The notes under the pieces: generated by a model
Told to the model about the DNA's origin: nothing
What the model saw: only the letters and a program-made list of their open reading frames with translations
The model's database searches: none
NCBI GenBank assembly: GCA_930367215.1
Contig: OV884059.1
Location: forward strand, 36,323,882-36,387,881
Length of the DNA: 64,000 bases
Source of the DNA: Pollenia angustigena
Taxonomy: Eukaryota; Arthropoda; Insecta; Diptera; Polleniidae
Direction of reading: 5' to 3'
Made by a program: the position numbers and the translations under genes
Shown: positions 21,004 through 32,552 of the stretch, in pieces
Layout: every line of letters begins with the position of its first letter
Numbering within the stretch: the stretch's first letter is position 1

Positions 21004-22331
21004 ATGATTTCAGAAAAAATACTTTTTATAAATTTAAGCTTTTGCTATTTGTGCGTTTTGTATAAGAATATAAAAAGAAAACGCCGTGTTCGTCGATGGA
21101 ATGTTCGTCCTATCAATAAAGATTGGATTAAAGGTGGCTACCAAAGAAAGATCTTTCTTACTATGAAAACTATGGATGAGGAACAGTTTTTTTTTTTTAA
21201 ATCAACTGTACGAAAAATTATTTTGGAGACATGTGATGTGTTGTGGAGACTACTTAGTCCACTATATATGAGTGAGCCAACAACCGAACAGTACAAAGAC
21301 ATCGAACAAGATTTCTACCAAATGTGGAATGTTCCAAACTGTGTAGGTGCTCTAGACGGCAACATATCGCCATTAAATGCCCGCCGAACTCTAGTTCAAT
21401 GTATTTTAACTACAAGAAATATTTTAGTATTGTTTTAATGGCGGCATGTGATGCAAAGTATACATTTACCGCCATTAGCGTTGGAAGCTATGGAAGTCAA
21501 AGCGATGGATTTAATATTTACTACTAAAAAAATTCAATTTTTTATTGACCATGGGTTGTTGTAAGAACCTGCGATTAGAAACGGCCACTTCATTTTAAAA
21601 TTCACACTCCAATAATATTTCATTATTGATTTTGTAACATTTTTTGCTTCTCCTATAAAAAAAATTAAAGTGTACTTACGCCAATTTCCATTTACGGTGG
21701 CGATATGTGTATATAATATAAAGTCGTAACCCCTTATTTAAATAGGTATATTTCGGTTATCGCCATTCGGAGAAGCGATAATGAACAGCACGCTTCCAAT
21801 ACCCCCAAGTTAATTACTACCACATTCATCTGATACTTGCTTCCCCCATTTCTTCATCGGGGATGCTGCTTTTCCCTTAAAACCAAACTTGATGCGCCCT
21901 TACGCTGCATCAATTTTAGAAAGAAAAAAAATATTTTTAATTACCGACTATCTCGGGCTCGTAGGGTTATTGAAAATAGTTTTGGAATATTATCAGCACG
22001 TTGGGGAATACTTACGACTATTGAAGGTTTACCAGATAGGTGTGAAAAAATTGTGTTTGCTTGTGTTTTACTTCACAACTTTATCATGCTAAATGATCAC
22101 CAACGCTGGTACTGTCCAAATACTTTTGTAGACCGCGAGGGACAAGATAACAACATCCAAGAAGGTGAATGGCGCACGGTAGTAAGAGGCATAGGGGATG
22201 AAACATTGCGATCTATTGAATCTTGTTCCTCACGTAGATGTTCGGACAACGCTATTCAATTGAGAGAAACACTCGCAAATTATTTTTTGAATGAAGGTGC
22301 AGTTCCATTCCAAGATAGAATGATTAATTAA
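21004..22331 (+). pseudogene. HARBI1-type DDE transposase, broken
   Basis: A PIF/Harbinger nuclease remnant. It starts with KRKRRVRRWNVRPIN, then MDEEQFFFF jumps straight to VRKIILETCDVLWRLL, so the helix-rich middle of the N-terminal region is deleted. VGALDG gives the first Asp (about 21348); a frameshift follows, then [29 protein letters not shown] and GSYGSQSDG. About 230 bp from 21513 to 21744 does not fit the protein and is an intron or insertion ending in AAATAG. The protein resumes with GIFRLSPFGEAIMNS, FFIGDAAFPL (second Asp), a further shift, then FNYRLSRARRVIENSFGIL (Glu) and LLHNFIM, ending at 22331. All three catalytic residues survive but no continuous frame does. Confidence 0.85.
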
Positions 22332-22663
22332 AATATTCAATTTAATAAAAGATTTTATTTAAAAAGTAAACAATTCTTATTATTTATTTATATCACTTAT
22401 ACATATGTTTATGTATGTATGTATGTACACTAAAAAAATAACAATAACAACAAGAAAAATTAAAGCAATTCATTTGCACCAATAAAAATAACTTAAAGCT
22501 ACTTCATTAAATTAAATTATTACATATAAAAAAACAAATAAAATAACAGTACCACCAACACTAAAACAAAAAAAAAAATAAATAAAAGAAATTCATTTGT
22601 ATACAAAAAAGATATGTAAATGCAAAAAACTGAGTCAATCTTCGGGCTCTAGCCTAATCTCCA
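22332..22663. other. AT-rich spacer, no gene seen
   Basis: A-rich and tatg-rich sequence after the transposase; possibly its 3' region. No terminal repeat was recognised. Confidence 0.4.
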
Positions 22664-23811
22664 TAAGTCCCCTTTTAGACACGCAAAGTTTACTTTGCAA
22701 AGTCTTGAGTTTATGGAAGGGAGGGGAACAGAGAATAGCGGGGGAGTACGAGCTTTGCTGTACTCGCAAATTCCTTTTGTTTTTCGTTCGTAGTTTATTT
22801 CTGACCAGGGATGATAAAGTTGGTAGTACAATTGTACTTTTTTTACTACTATTAGCAGTGCAAAAGTAATAAAGTACTCCAGTGCAAATTTAGTACAATT
22901 TAAAAATTGCAAACGCTTTTTCCTACCAAAATATGATAAAAACAAAGCAAAGAAATCGCCTTTATGTAAATACTATATCGAATTTAATTCAAACAAATTA
23001 TTTCTACAGTCTTATGAATCTTGTTGCTATAGTTTAAAATAAAAAAAATTAAATATGTATAGAAATATGTTACAAAACTAATTTCATACACCAACCGAAC
23101 TTTCATCTTTTTTAAAAATAATAATTTTATGTTCCTTACTATACCTGATTGTTGTAATTTTTTAATTAAATATTTTATATATGGGCATTTACTGGGGTCA
23201 CTAACGTACGTTCGTACGCTTTTGATTTACAAATAATATAGAAAACAAAACTTTTCCTATAATTTTTTTTTTTTTGGCGATTCGATAGCATTTGGGTAGC
23301 TCTAAGTTTAGTGCAAAAGATGGATTTCATCGAGTTTAAATTTTTTATAATGATACATAGTTATAAACATGTGGTCACGAATGTACGCAAAATAGAAGTC
23401 AACTTTGACTGACAGTACTGAAATGTAAAAATCTGCTTAATGGAACGGAATATTAATCACTTTTTAATTTATTTTAAGAGTGTATTATGTACGTTTCCAT
23501 CCAGTATTTACAAAATAAAATATCTCTCTTGGTTTTTGTTTAATTTGCTTATGTACCGGACGCGAACGTATGATTCTCCCATGTTTTTTTTTTTATTATT
23601 ATCGCCATGCATTTTCCCATAAACATCTTCAAATTTCCTTATTCTTAATACTCCTTTTACAATTGATTGTAATGGAGAGATTATGAAGAAAGAGTGTAAA
23701 TATAACATATTTTTTGCATGCAAAATAAGTATATAAAAATGTCTTTAGAAGTAGCTTAAATACTTAGAAAATATAAAATGTTCTAGTTTTCAGCGTAATT
23801 TCCTCAAGTAA

Positions 23812-23998
23812 CACTCAATTTACATGATGAATTTTATTTTGGCACCAAGCGGTGCGGAGAAGAAAGAGGGGTAGAAAAATAAACATGATTTCTGTTTTCC
23901 CTTCCTCTTTCTTCTCTACACCGCTTGCTACCAAAAAAAAAAAAAAAAAAATGTCGTCTAAAATTGGACGTCATAAAATTCATCATGTAAATTGAGTG
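23812..23998. mobile_element. Palindromic MITE, TAA duplication
   Basis: Nearly complete hairpin: CACTCAATTTACATGATG at the left pairs with its complement at the right, and the inner GGAGAAGAAAGAGG pairs with CCTCTTTCTTCTC. Flanked by TAA (23809-23811, 23999-24001). The family recurs at 38873-39681 (shared CTACACCGCT). Confidence 0.8.
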
Positions 23999-24310
23999 TA
24001 AAATAGCTGAGATATGCTATGAAACCATTCTTTTACAAAAAACATAGACTTTTTTTTAATAATAAACAATAAAAGACGATGATAATCAACATTTTATTTT
24101 TTCATCCTGGTAGACCATTCTGAGGAAATGCCCATATAAGTTTTTTCCTTTAAGTTTTCTTTTAAATATGACAACATTTGTATTTTTATCGATGGTGAAA
24201 CATATAAAACCAGTTAGCAAATCATACGTGTTAAAATTATGAAAAATTCCTTGCACCATAGATATCTAGACACAGCTAGATATTTTTAGTAGAAATTTCG
24301 GGCATTACTA

Positions 24311-24588
24311 CCCAGTAAAAACTTCGTCTACTTTTTTAAAATGAATAGCTTCTTTCACTAATTATTTAGTAGCTTTCTTCTATATAACTACTATAATTAC
24401 TTATATAACTACTTATTTTTCAGATGTACATACATATGTAGGAAAAAAATAATGACTTACATAAAAATGCGTTCATTTTGGGACATCCCTTGTTAAATTC
24501 ATTGGTTCTTTCAGTAGAATTGGAAGTAGTATTTTAACATTTTCCTGTTTACTTAACACATTATTTTGCAGGCGAAGTTTTTACTGGG
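24311..24588. mobile_element. MITE with TA duplication
   Basis: 278-bp element, ends CCCAGTAAAAACTTCG and its exact complement, flanked by TA. The end motif resembles those of 43355-43607 (CCCAGGAAAAACTTTT) and 44517 (CCCAGCAAAAACTTGG), so these probably form one family. Confidence 0.75.
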
Positions 24589-25011
24589 TAGATAAAACAT
24601 TTTTTTAGCCTGTTCCACTTTCAAATCTAAAAAAACAAGCTTAAGATTCTTCGTCTAAATTCCTTATTATTTACTTAATTTTTCTTTTTGTTAATTGCCA
24701 AAGGTATATTTCAAATATAAATGTATAGCACAAGTGCATTTTAATGTAAATTCTTTGTTATGCAAATAATAAAACTTGTAAAAAATATTTTTTTGGCATT
24801 AAGTACAATTAGCGTAAAAAATGTAAATTTTTTTCTGTATTAAGTACATTTAAAAAAATGCCATTTATCAACCCTGTATCTGAAGTTGGCTGCAACAACG
24901 AATAAACAAAAATTTGTCAAATTAAACTTTGTGTGTCTAAACACCAAACAAAGTTTAAAAGAGAACTACACAAGACTTTGCAAAGTAAACTTTGCCTGTC
25001 TAAAAGGGGAC

Positions 25012-25486
25012 TAACTAGTGCTGTTACTTTTTGCATTGCTTTTTTTTTTGAACACAAAAATTGGAAACGAGTAATCTGATCACCGGTAGTCCAATTTTTG
25101 TGTTCCATGGCGAACTTTAACCGTGTTGCAACATTTTTCTTTGATAATGCAGGTTTAGGTTTCTTCACAGCTGATATGTATCCAATGTTGTGGAGCGCTC
25201 TTCTTACTGTCCATCGGCTAACATTTTTATTTATTGCTAGGGAAGCTTCCTTTGGCGTTAAAGATTGATCTGCCTTCATCTTTCTCATCATTAAACGTGC
25301 GTCGCCATCTGTTAAAAATCTTCGGTGACCCATAACTTGAGCTTGGGAAGTAATATTTCGCCTTTTCCGGGCTCTTATCACCACTGACTGACTCACTTGC
25401 ATTTCTTTGGCTATTACTCTTGATGAGAAGCCATTCTCTGTCATGGTTACAATACTATTTTCAACGGTTCGCGATAGCTTTCTCAT
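25012..25486 (-). pseudogene. Tc1-type transposase, N-terminal DNA-binding part only
   Basis: The frame opens with ATG at 25486 and reads MRKLSRTVENSIVTMTENGF, then SRVIAKEMQVSQSVV (first helix-turn-helix), and TPKEASLAINKNVSRWTVRR with NIGYISAVKKPKPALSK (second helix-turn-helix and basic linker), then LKFAMEHKNWT. This is the paired-type DNA-binding region of Tc1/Tc3 transposases. The catalytic DDE domain is absent: after about 150 residues the frame runs into the terminal repeat of the element at 22667-25011, adding about 30 foreign residues before a stop at 24917. Left of that element no further transposase is seen. Confidence 0.8.
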
Positions 25487-26070
25487 AAATTTTAATAATT
25501 TGGAATTTGTATTTTTTATTTGAAATGCACCTTTTATTTACCATACGGACTTTATCAAACACGACGTTAAACTAAATTATATTAATAGAAACATTAGGTG
25601 CGTTTGAGAACTTTTACAGTAAAATGCAGTAAATGAGTAAATTAAAAAATTTGCTCTCACAAAAAGCTGTTGTCCAAAAAAGTACGCGAACGCAAAATTT
25701 GTAAAAATTCGTAAAATTAAGTCAACAGCTGATGGCAAATAATGGAAGTGTTGAAACATATTTACACTTTTGAATGCTTAACTCGTTTTCTTATCGGTAC
25801 TCGATTAAATACTTTTTATAACATGAATATTTTTGGAAAATACAAACAAATTATTTTATTTAATCTTTCATATTTGTTTGTTTTTTATTTTATATGAATT
25901 TGCTAATTTGTGTCCGGTTAAATTTATTCAAAAGAACATGAATACTTTTTTTACTATCGATTACTTTAAAAACAAGTGCTATTCTAAGTACCCAAATACT
26001 TAACACTTTTACAACTCCAAAAAATAAACATAAACAAAAAGAAAACTAAAAAAAAAGTTCAAAAGTTGAT

Positions 26071-27967
26071 ATGGACCCGAAAAAAAGAAAATTAGATGTA
26101 AAATGTTCACCTGTAACATTTCGGAACATTCAAAGTAGTAAGTAACTATAATTAAAAAGATTAGTGCAGTCGAAATAGTTTTAAGCGTTCCTAAAGCTTC
26201 GTACAGACGGTGGTCAGATCTAAAATTGCCTAAAAACGTCTTGCAACTGTGTGAACATTGTAAGCTCAGTTTCATTTGGCAGATGAGTAAAATTATTAAT
26301 TATAAATATTATGTATATTAATTTGCAGATGAAACCTATAGAAATAATGTGACTTCACATTTAGTAGCGAACGAAGAATTTGATGAGGTGATTTTCACCC
26401 CAAATGATGTTGTAGGTTGTGAACCTACTAATAGTAGCCCTTCCATAAGTGGTGCAAGTACCCCTCAACCGCAAGAAAAAGTAAGCGTGTGGGTTGATGC
26501 TGCCGTAAAATTTCTCATTTCTCGCATAAAAGAATTGAGGCCAAAGGTTGGCAAATCAATAAATCTAAAAAGTAAAAAGCAAATGTGGGAAGAGATTAGC
26601 GAAAACCTTTGCGCAATGGAACACCTGCTTAATGCGACACAGGTAGCGGCAAAATATTTTGCCCTAGAGCGGCAGTACAAAAGAGTAGCGCTCAACAATA
26701 ATAAAACTGGCCGTAACAGGCAAACATGTCCTTATCAGTACCCATGTTCTGTAACTATAGTGAGAACTTCTCGCGTCGAAAAGATGTGACACAAAATATT
26801 CCATCGTTTCTTGAAAAGTGAGAAAAATGTGTGTCTGTAACTCATGTCGAAAACTATCAAAAGATATTACGTCATTACGTTATAAATGTCATAATATTGC
26901 ACTCGAAGCCGATGTGACATTGCAGACATTGAAAACGCCAGTAACAAATAACGTTGACGGCGACCAAAATTTACTAAAATTGAAAATTTTTCAACGACGG
27001 CGGCGAAATTAGAACCGTCGGCTTTACCAAATAATGTAAAGTGCGACTTTAATGTTTGTTGTTTGCAAACGATTTAAAAACATTCGTATATTTTATATAA
27101 ATGTTAAAAGCAAAATAATTAAACAATAAAAAAATGTGCCAAGAACAAAATATTATTATTATTATTATTCTTTGTATTTTGTATTTTTAAGTGTTTTTTG
27201 GTGTTACAAGTTTTTCTCGCCCCGTTTTTATACGTGAGTTTATTTGACAGTTCAAAGCGGAAACTTTTCGCACAAAAATATTACAGACACACTTTTTCTG
27301 AAATTTGGCGAGTAATTTCCTTACGTGACAGCTAGTACTCGCCAAAAAAAGTTGCAGATACAGTTTAGTGAGAAAAACAGCTGTTTGTTTCAGTTTATGG
27401 CATTTCTGTTTCATTTCACACATTTCAATCGAAAAGTTTACTGACGCGAGAGTTACAGAACATGGGCACTGAAGTAAGTTTTAATTATTTTCTAGTATAC
27501 ACACATACTTTTATTTTCATACAGGTTTATTTTTCTTTTGAATTAGTGAACTTGATGATATTCTAAAGGAAAAGGTGGCACTTAATCCAGAATATCTGTT
27601 GGACAGTGAAGCTGTGGTGGTTATTGGTGAAACAATCCAAGATTCATCTGAGGAAGTGGACCAATCAAAAATAGGTAGGTTTGTATGTAAAGGCATCCTA
27701 AAATAAAAATAAAATTATATACTTATATATATATATTTAATTGTAGACTTTGCACCATCTACATCAAAGTAAAGGAAATCGGCTTTTGAACTTATTTTGG
27801 AAAAATCCAATAAACATGCAGAGGTAAAAGAAAATAACGATGAAAGAATTCTGAAGTTGCTTGAAGACAACCTTAAAAAAAAAGAAGAAAGAGCAGAGAG
27901 AAAGGAGGCACTCGATAAAAAGAAAGTGGAACTATTGGAAAGATTAGTGAACCACTTTGAAAAATAA
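26071..27967 (+). pseudogene. Harbinger Myb/SANT-like accessory protein
   Basis: Exon 1 (26071-26137) encodes MDPKKRKLDVKCSPVTFRN, with a basic nuclear-localisation-like start, and ends at GTAAGT. Exon 2 starts after TTTGCAG at 26329; the splice preserves frame and gives NETYRNNVTSH. The Myb/SANT-like trihelix follows: VSVWVDAAVKFLISRIKELR, KKQMWEEISENL and ATQVAAKYFALERQYKR, then NRQTCPYQ. A 726-bp TIR element interrupts it at 26741. Beyond it, exons near 27550-27675 (ELDDILKEKVALNPEYLL) and 27747-27967 encode a charged coiled coil (KKKEERAERKEALDKKK) ending VNHFEK. One TAA at about 27772 breaks the last exon. Such proteins help Harbinger nucleases enter the nucleus and bind ends. Family role is established; this copy is disabled. 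Confidence 0.75.
26741..27466. mobile_element. TIR element inside the Harbinger accessory gene
   Basis: Ends CCCATGTTCTGTAACT and AGTTACAGAACATGGG are exact complements, with further pairing of CTCGCGTC and GACGCGAG slightly inward. It separates the SANT-like exon from the coiled-coil exons. No clear target duplication was found. Confidence 0.7.
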
Positions 27968-28159
27968 ATTAATTCCTTTGCCATATATATGTTTTCGTGT
28001 ATCTATTTAAAATATAGTTCCTATTATAAATAAAAGACTGAATAACAAATAATACCTTATTTAAAATATAATGTTTAATAAAATTGTTTTTTTGAAAGTC
28101 TTTATATATTTTATTTAACAAAAGTAATTGCTTATGTCCAAACGATTAGTCGTCTTTGG

Positions 28160-29540
28160 ATTCGGTAAGTAAAAAATAAGCTTCGTTGTCAGAAAATAAC
28201 ATTTTGGGCTCTAATTGTTTCTTTTGGGGCACTGTATTTGTATATATTGACATATTGGATCCCTAACAGAGTTTCCTCTTGCAACTTGATCATGTCCTTG
28301 GAATTCATCACTTTCTTCCGTCACTGTTTCTTCAACAAAATCAATATCATCATCGTTAGCAATGTTGTGTAATACACAACAAGCCCTTACAAAATGGCAA
28401 ATTTTCTTCATACCTCTTAACTTGCAATAATATAGCTGACGAAATCGTTGCTTTAAAATTCCAAAGCTGTGTTCAATGGCAACACGACCAGAGCTTAATT
28501 TAATGTTAAAAAGTTTTTGAGCACTTTTAAGATGACCATTGTCTTTGTATGGAGTAACTAAATATTTGTTACACGGATAAGCCGAATCACCTAATAAATA
28601 GTATTCTAAAGACCAATATTATAAATAAATATTTTTAATAAAAATGTGTTTAATTAAAATAAAAAGTACCTCCACAACATGATGGCAAATTTTCATAGAT
28701 TGGCGAGTTTTTAAGAACCCAACTATCGTGGCAAGATCCGGGATATCCTACAAATATATTTAAAATTTTTTTTTTTTCATTACAGATACCCTGCATACAA
28801 ATTGTGATATTTCCTTTTCTATCGATGTATTCATCTTACGACTTAGCTGGTGGATCAATGACAATATGTGTTCCATCAATGCAACCTAAATCAAATGGAT
28901 AGTACATATGTACATCATATTATTTTACTTCTACCGAATACAGAAAATTAAATACATACATACCAATGGCTTCCCGAAATAAGCATTTTTTCTCAAAATA
29001 TTTGCTGGATTCAATTTTTTGCGTTTCATTAGGCCACTTTATAGTTTCTTTGCTCAATGAACTAATGAATAACGTTACCCTGTTTATAATTAGACATATG
29101 GTCGAACGAGATAAATTAAAACGATCTGATAAGTCACTCAAACTGCAGGCTTCGTGGCCATCGAACCACAAAAACACAAGAATATGTATACTCTCTGACA
29201 GTCTTTTATCAGGGCGAAGATTTTTGTAAACATCTGAACAAAGAAATCTTTTGCTTAAGTTTTCATACAGAGATCTTGTTATTCTAAAATGAGTTCTAAA
29301 TTCTGGCACTATCTATCTCAACAAAATAATTCTTTACAGAATTACGCAATACCTTCTCGTGTCTAAAGAGTATGTTATTGGCATAAACGTCTTCATCATT
29401 TAACAACATTCTAAGAAGTATAATTTCTTCTTCATCTTCGCTTTCAGATGATGATTCCATCAACAACATCCTTGTTTGGAGAATTACGTCGTTATGTCTG
29501 CCCACATTATTTTGAATACTTGCACCTAAAATTAATATAA
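28160..29540 (-). pseudogene. HARBI1-type DDE transposase, multi-exon, near-complete
   Basis: Reading right to left: an acidic start (MESSSESEDEEEIILLRMLL), a one-base shift near 29300, then VPEFRTHFRITRSLYENLSK and SLSDLSDRFNLSRSTICLI (helix-turn-helix), ending EAIG at a GTATGT donor. After an intron ending TTTAG comes GCIDGTHIVIDPPAKS (first Asp), an in-frame TAA, then DEYIDRKGNITICMQ. The next exons give GYPGSCHDSWVLKNSPIY, then EYYLLGDSAYPC (second Asp) and VAIEHSFGILKQRFRQL (Glu), followed by CCVLHNIANDDD and a stop near 28211. Three short introns have GT-AG ends. Only one stop and one shift are visible, so this is the best-preserved Harbinger nuclease here. It converges on the accessory gene at 26071-27967. 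Confidence 0.85.
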
Positions 29541-29830
29541 ATTTCTTATTAAACCAAATATAAATAATAGTTCTAAAAATTGCCTAATTTTTAATTTATT
29601 TTTGTTTTAAATGTAAGTTTAGCGGAATTTTTAAGAAACGCTTTTCTTAAAAAAGATTTTATCCTGGCTACGCCCATGTATTCGTGTATTGTCATCTGGA
29701 ATATGTATGCCTGCAAAGTTTCATCCATTTGCATTGAGTATAAGGCGGTTAAATTAACGTTACAAGATTTGGTTTTCGGAAGTGAAGCTAAAGAAAAGGT
29801 TTTAAAAAGCAATACATAAGTATGTACACT

Positions 29831-31737
29831 AGGGTGGGTCGAAAAAAAAAGTGGTGTGTGGTGGGAACGAAAGATATGTCAATGAAGTTTCTAAAACAGG
29901 AAATTTATTTTTTTGCCACGCCCCAAAATACAGCACTTTTGGTTTTTTATATGTAGCGATTCCATTTAAAGTCCGATCTCACCATATCGCATATCGTTGT
30001 TCATGGCTTGATAGTGGCTTCATTTTTGTCTTTGGTGACTTTTCAATCCGACCTGAAATTATGAGCGCCACTTATGCCATCTCGGATCCTTCCCCCAAAT
30101 GTCCAATTTTTTTGACGGTGCAAGAAAGTCCTTATAAAACTAAGTATGTATAGATTTTAATATGCTCAATTTTATGACACGCCTCCAAATAAAGTCCCTT
30201 TTTTCTTTTTCACATACATACTACATTAAAACAAGTCGAAGCCAATACAAACCAAACAAATTTTCATCAGTCACGCCCTAGAATAAAAGGTATATTTAAT
30301 AAGTTTTAAGAACTTCAAAAAAAATTTTTGCAACGCCCTAAATTATAGCCCTTTTTGTTTTAGACATATAGCAAAATAAAAATTCTGTAAAAACCGCATT
30401 TTATTTTTTTAATGGCTCCCTAAACCATTATCAATCTCGTACAAAACTCTATAAGTTACGCGCAATTTTTGGTTAATTACTCAATAATCCTGAAAACCAC
30501 ACTCTATGGCTTGGCATTTCAATTTTTAAAAAATTTTTCTTAGCCTTTGGTTTTTTTTTTTTAACTTAGCGGTGTTTGCATATTTTGCTCATATTTTAAT
30601 GAAAGTGAGACGGATGAATTTATTGACAAGCTTTCTCCATCTGGACTACTAGCGTTTTTTTTTGTCAGTTTTGATATTTTGTACCATTTTTCGTGCCATT
30701 TTTTTTGCTGGACTGTGAAACTCCTCTGGCACTGTTTTTCCGTATTTTTTTATTTATTTAAATACTACAAATTAAAAATCTTTACTTAGACATTTGTAAA
30801 AGCAAATATAATGTTAAATATGAGACCATGATACAAAGTTAAAACAAGAATTAAAAAATTATAAAGAAACTGCAGAATTCTAAAAATGAAAAAATACAAA
30901 ATAATTTAAATGCATAAAAATGAATACCTCAAAACATATATACGAAAAATTAAAAATTGGGCTGTCGGTGTATATAAATCTTAGCTAGACTCAAGTTGGA
31001 GCATGGCGAGTATATTAAAAGCTTGATATACTAAGTTTTAGAGGAACTTTCTTAAACACGTGAACAAATTAGACATCAGAGGGGAAGGATCCGAGATATC
31101 GTAATTGCCATCTAGAATTTTAAGTTAGATTAAAAAAGCATTAAATACGAAAATAAAGGCACATTCTAGCCATTAACAATGATATACGATACGATGAGAT
31201 TGGACTTAAAATGACGATGCTGTATATATAAAACAAAAAGGGCAGTAGTTTAGGGCGTGGCAAAACAATTTTTTTTAAGTTTTTATTCTAGGGCGTGACT
31301 GATAAAAATTTTTTTGGTTTGTATTGGCTTCTACTTGGTTTAATGTAGAATGTATGTGAAAAAGAAAAAAAGGGTCTTAATTTGGAGGCGTGGCATAAAA
31401 GTGAGCATATTAAAATCAATACATACGTAGTTTTATAAGGACTTTCTTGGACCGTCAAAAAAAATTGGAGATTTGGGGGAAGGATCCGAGATGGCATAAG
31501 TGGCGCCCAGAATTTCAGGTCGGATTGAAAAGTCACCAAAGACAAAAATGAAGCCACTGTCAAGCTATGAACAACGATATTCGATATGGTGAGATCAGAC
31601 TTTAAATGGCAGCGCTACATATAAAAAACCAAAAGTGCTGTATTTTGGGGCGTGGCAAAAAAAATTTTTTTCCTGTTTTAGAAACTTCATTGACATATCT
31701 TTCATTCTAGGGGGTAACTGGCACAACTTTTTTTTTT
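29831..31737. mobile_element. Foldback-type element with about 540-bp arms
   Basis: 29831-30375 is repeated inverted at 31200-31737. Landmarks present in both arms include GAAAGATATGTCAATGAAG, GCCACGCCCCAAAATACAGC, GGATCC within a TCGGATCCTTCCCCC context, and AGTCACGCCCTAG. The right side holds a further direct repeat of about 400 bp (GGAAGGATCCGAGAT at 31083 and 31482). The left end begins AGGGTGGGTCGAAAAAAAAA; the right end is eroded. No protein is encoded; the small frames in it are by-products. Confidence 0.75.
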
Positions 31738-31795
31738 GTATGGCGTCTTAAAATATTAAGAAAGCAGGCAGAAACGCAGAAGGAACTTTTCAAAC

Positions 31796-31980
31796 AATAA
31801 AAAACTAGAAAAAACAGCTACAAAAATTACGATGTTAACAAAAAGATGCTTGAAATTAAGAAAAAAAAGTTTGCATTGTTCGAACGACAAGCAAATGAGG
31901 CTACTGATCTTCATAATCTAAAGGTCGAGTGTGAAAAATTAAAAATAGAAAAACTTAAAAATGAATTGAATAATGTATAA
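31796..31980 (+). pseudogene. C-terminal piece of a second Harbinger accessory protein
   Basis: The frame ending at 31980 reads YDVNKKMLEIKKKKFALFER then QANEATDLHNLKVECEKLKI and ends KNELNNV. This charged coiled coil is of the kind that closes Myb/SANT-like Harbinger proteins. It lies on + upstream of a convergent nuclease at 32553-33789. The SANT part is missing, apparently lost at the foldback insertion. Confidence 0.55.
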
Positions 31981-32031
31981 GAATTAATATTTTATATGTA
32001 TGTATTTATAGTTAATTTTTACTTTATTATT

Positions 32032-32370
32032 CCCAGCTAGCATTTGGGTGATAATTTTTTGTAAAAATCACCTCACTGAGTTTTGCAGAACACGTTTGAT
32101 GACCAAAAAATAATTTATCACTTGAGCGATTGAAAAAGGATTCATATTGGATTCATTCATATGTTTAAATAATGATTTCTAAATATTTTGAATATAAAAG
32201 TGATCTTATTACTAGAGCGATTGAAAAATCATTATTTGAACATATAAATGAATCATATGAACCCTTTTTCAATCGCTCAATTGATAAATTAGTTTTTAGT
32301 CATCAAATGTGTTCTGAAAAACTGAGTGAGGTGATTTTTACAAAAAATTATCACCCAAATGCTAGCTGGG
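32032..32370. mobile_element. Palindromic MITE
   Basis: 339 bp, ends CCCAGCTAGCATTTGGGTGA and its complement, with pairing through almost the whole length (arms of about 150 bp, centre near 32201). Flanked by ATT, possibly ATTATT, on both sides. A 91-residue frame inside reflects the palindrome and is not a gene. Confidence 0.85.
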
Positions 32371-32552
32371 ATTATTATGTTTATTTTATAAGTATGTATA
32401 TTGGAAAATCACAAGTGGTATTATTTTTTTATGAATTAAAGAATTAAAAGTTTTTAAGTATATGTATAGGATGTTTATAGTAAGTGATATGATTTAATTT
32501 GAACTTTTAAAAAGACTCAATTAACAAATTGTTTCAAAATGAATAAAATATT

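Larger units (their letters stand above)
22806..24876. mobile_element. hAT-type element, non-autonomous
   Basis: Ends CAGGGATGATAAA and TTTATCAACCCTG. The adjoining octamers TTTCTGAC and TATCTGAA match at six of eight bases, compatible with an aged 8-bp duplication. Subterminal AGTAC/GTACAATTGTAC words recur at both ends. No transposase frame; two smaller MITEs are nested inside. Confidence 0.65.
22667..25011. mobile_element. Harbinger-type TIR element carrying a nested hAT
   Basis: Ends GTCCCCTTTTAGACACGC and, reversed, GTCCCCTTTTAGACAGGC, continuing through AAGTTTACTTTGCAAAGTCTT, flanked by TAA at 22664-22666 and 25012-25014. Without the nested hAT only about 275 bp remain, so this is a MITE. 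Its right end abuts a Tc1-type transposase remnant. Confidence 0.75.

Noticed and set aside
27160..27180. ATT microsatellite as a regulatory site
   Set aside because: A plain trinucleotide run inside a TIR element.
29610..29812. 73-residue minus-strand protein upstream of the Harbinger nuclease
   Set aside because: No recognisable domain or splice link; probably non-coding.
32172..32447. 91-residue protein
   Set aside because: It lies across a palindromic MITE and has no domain.
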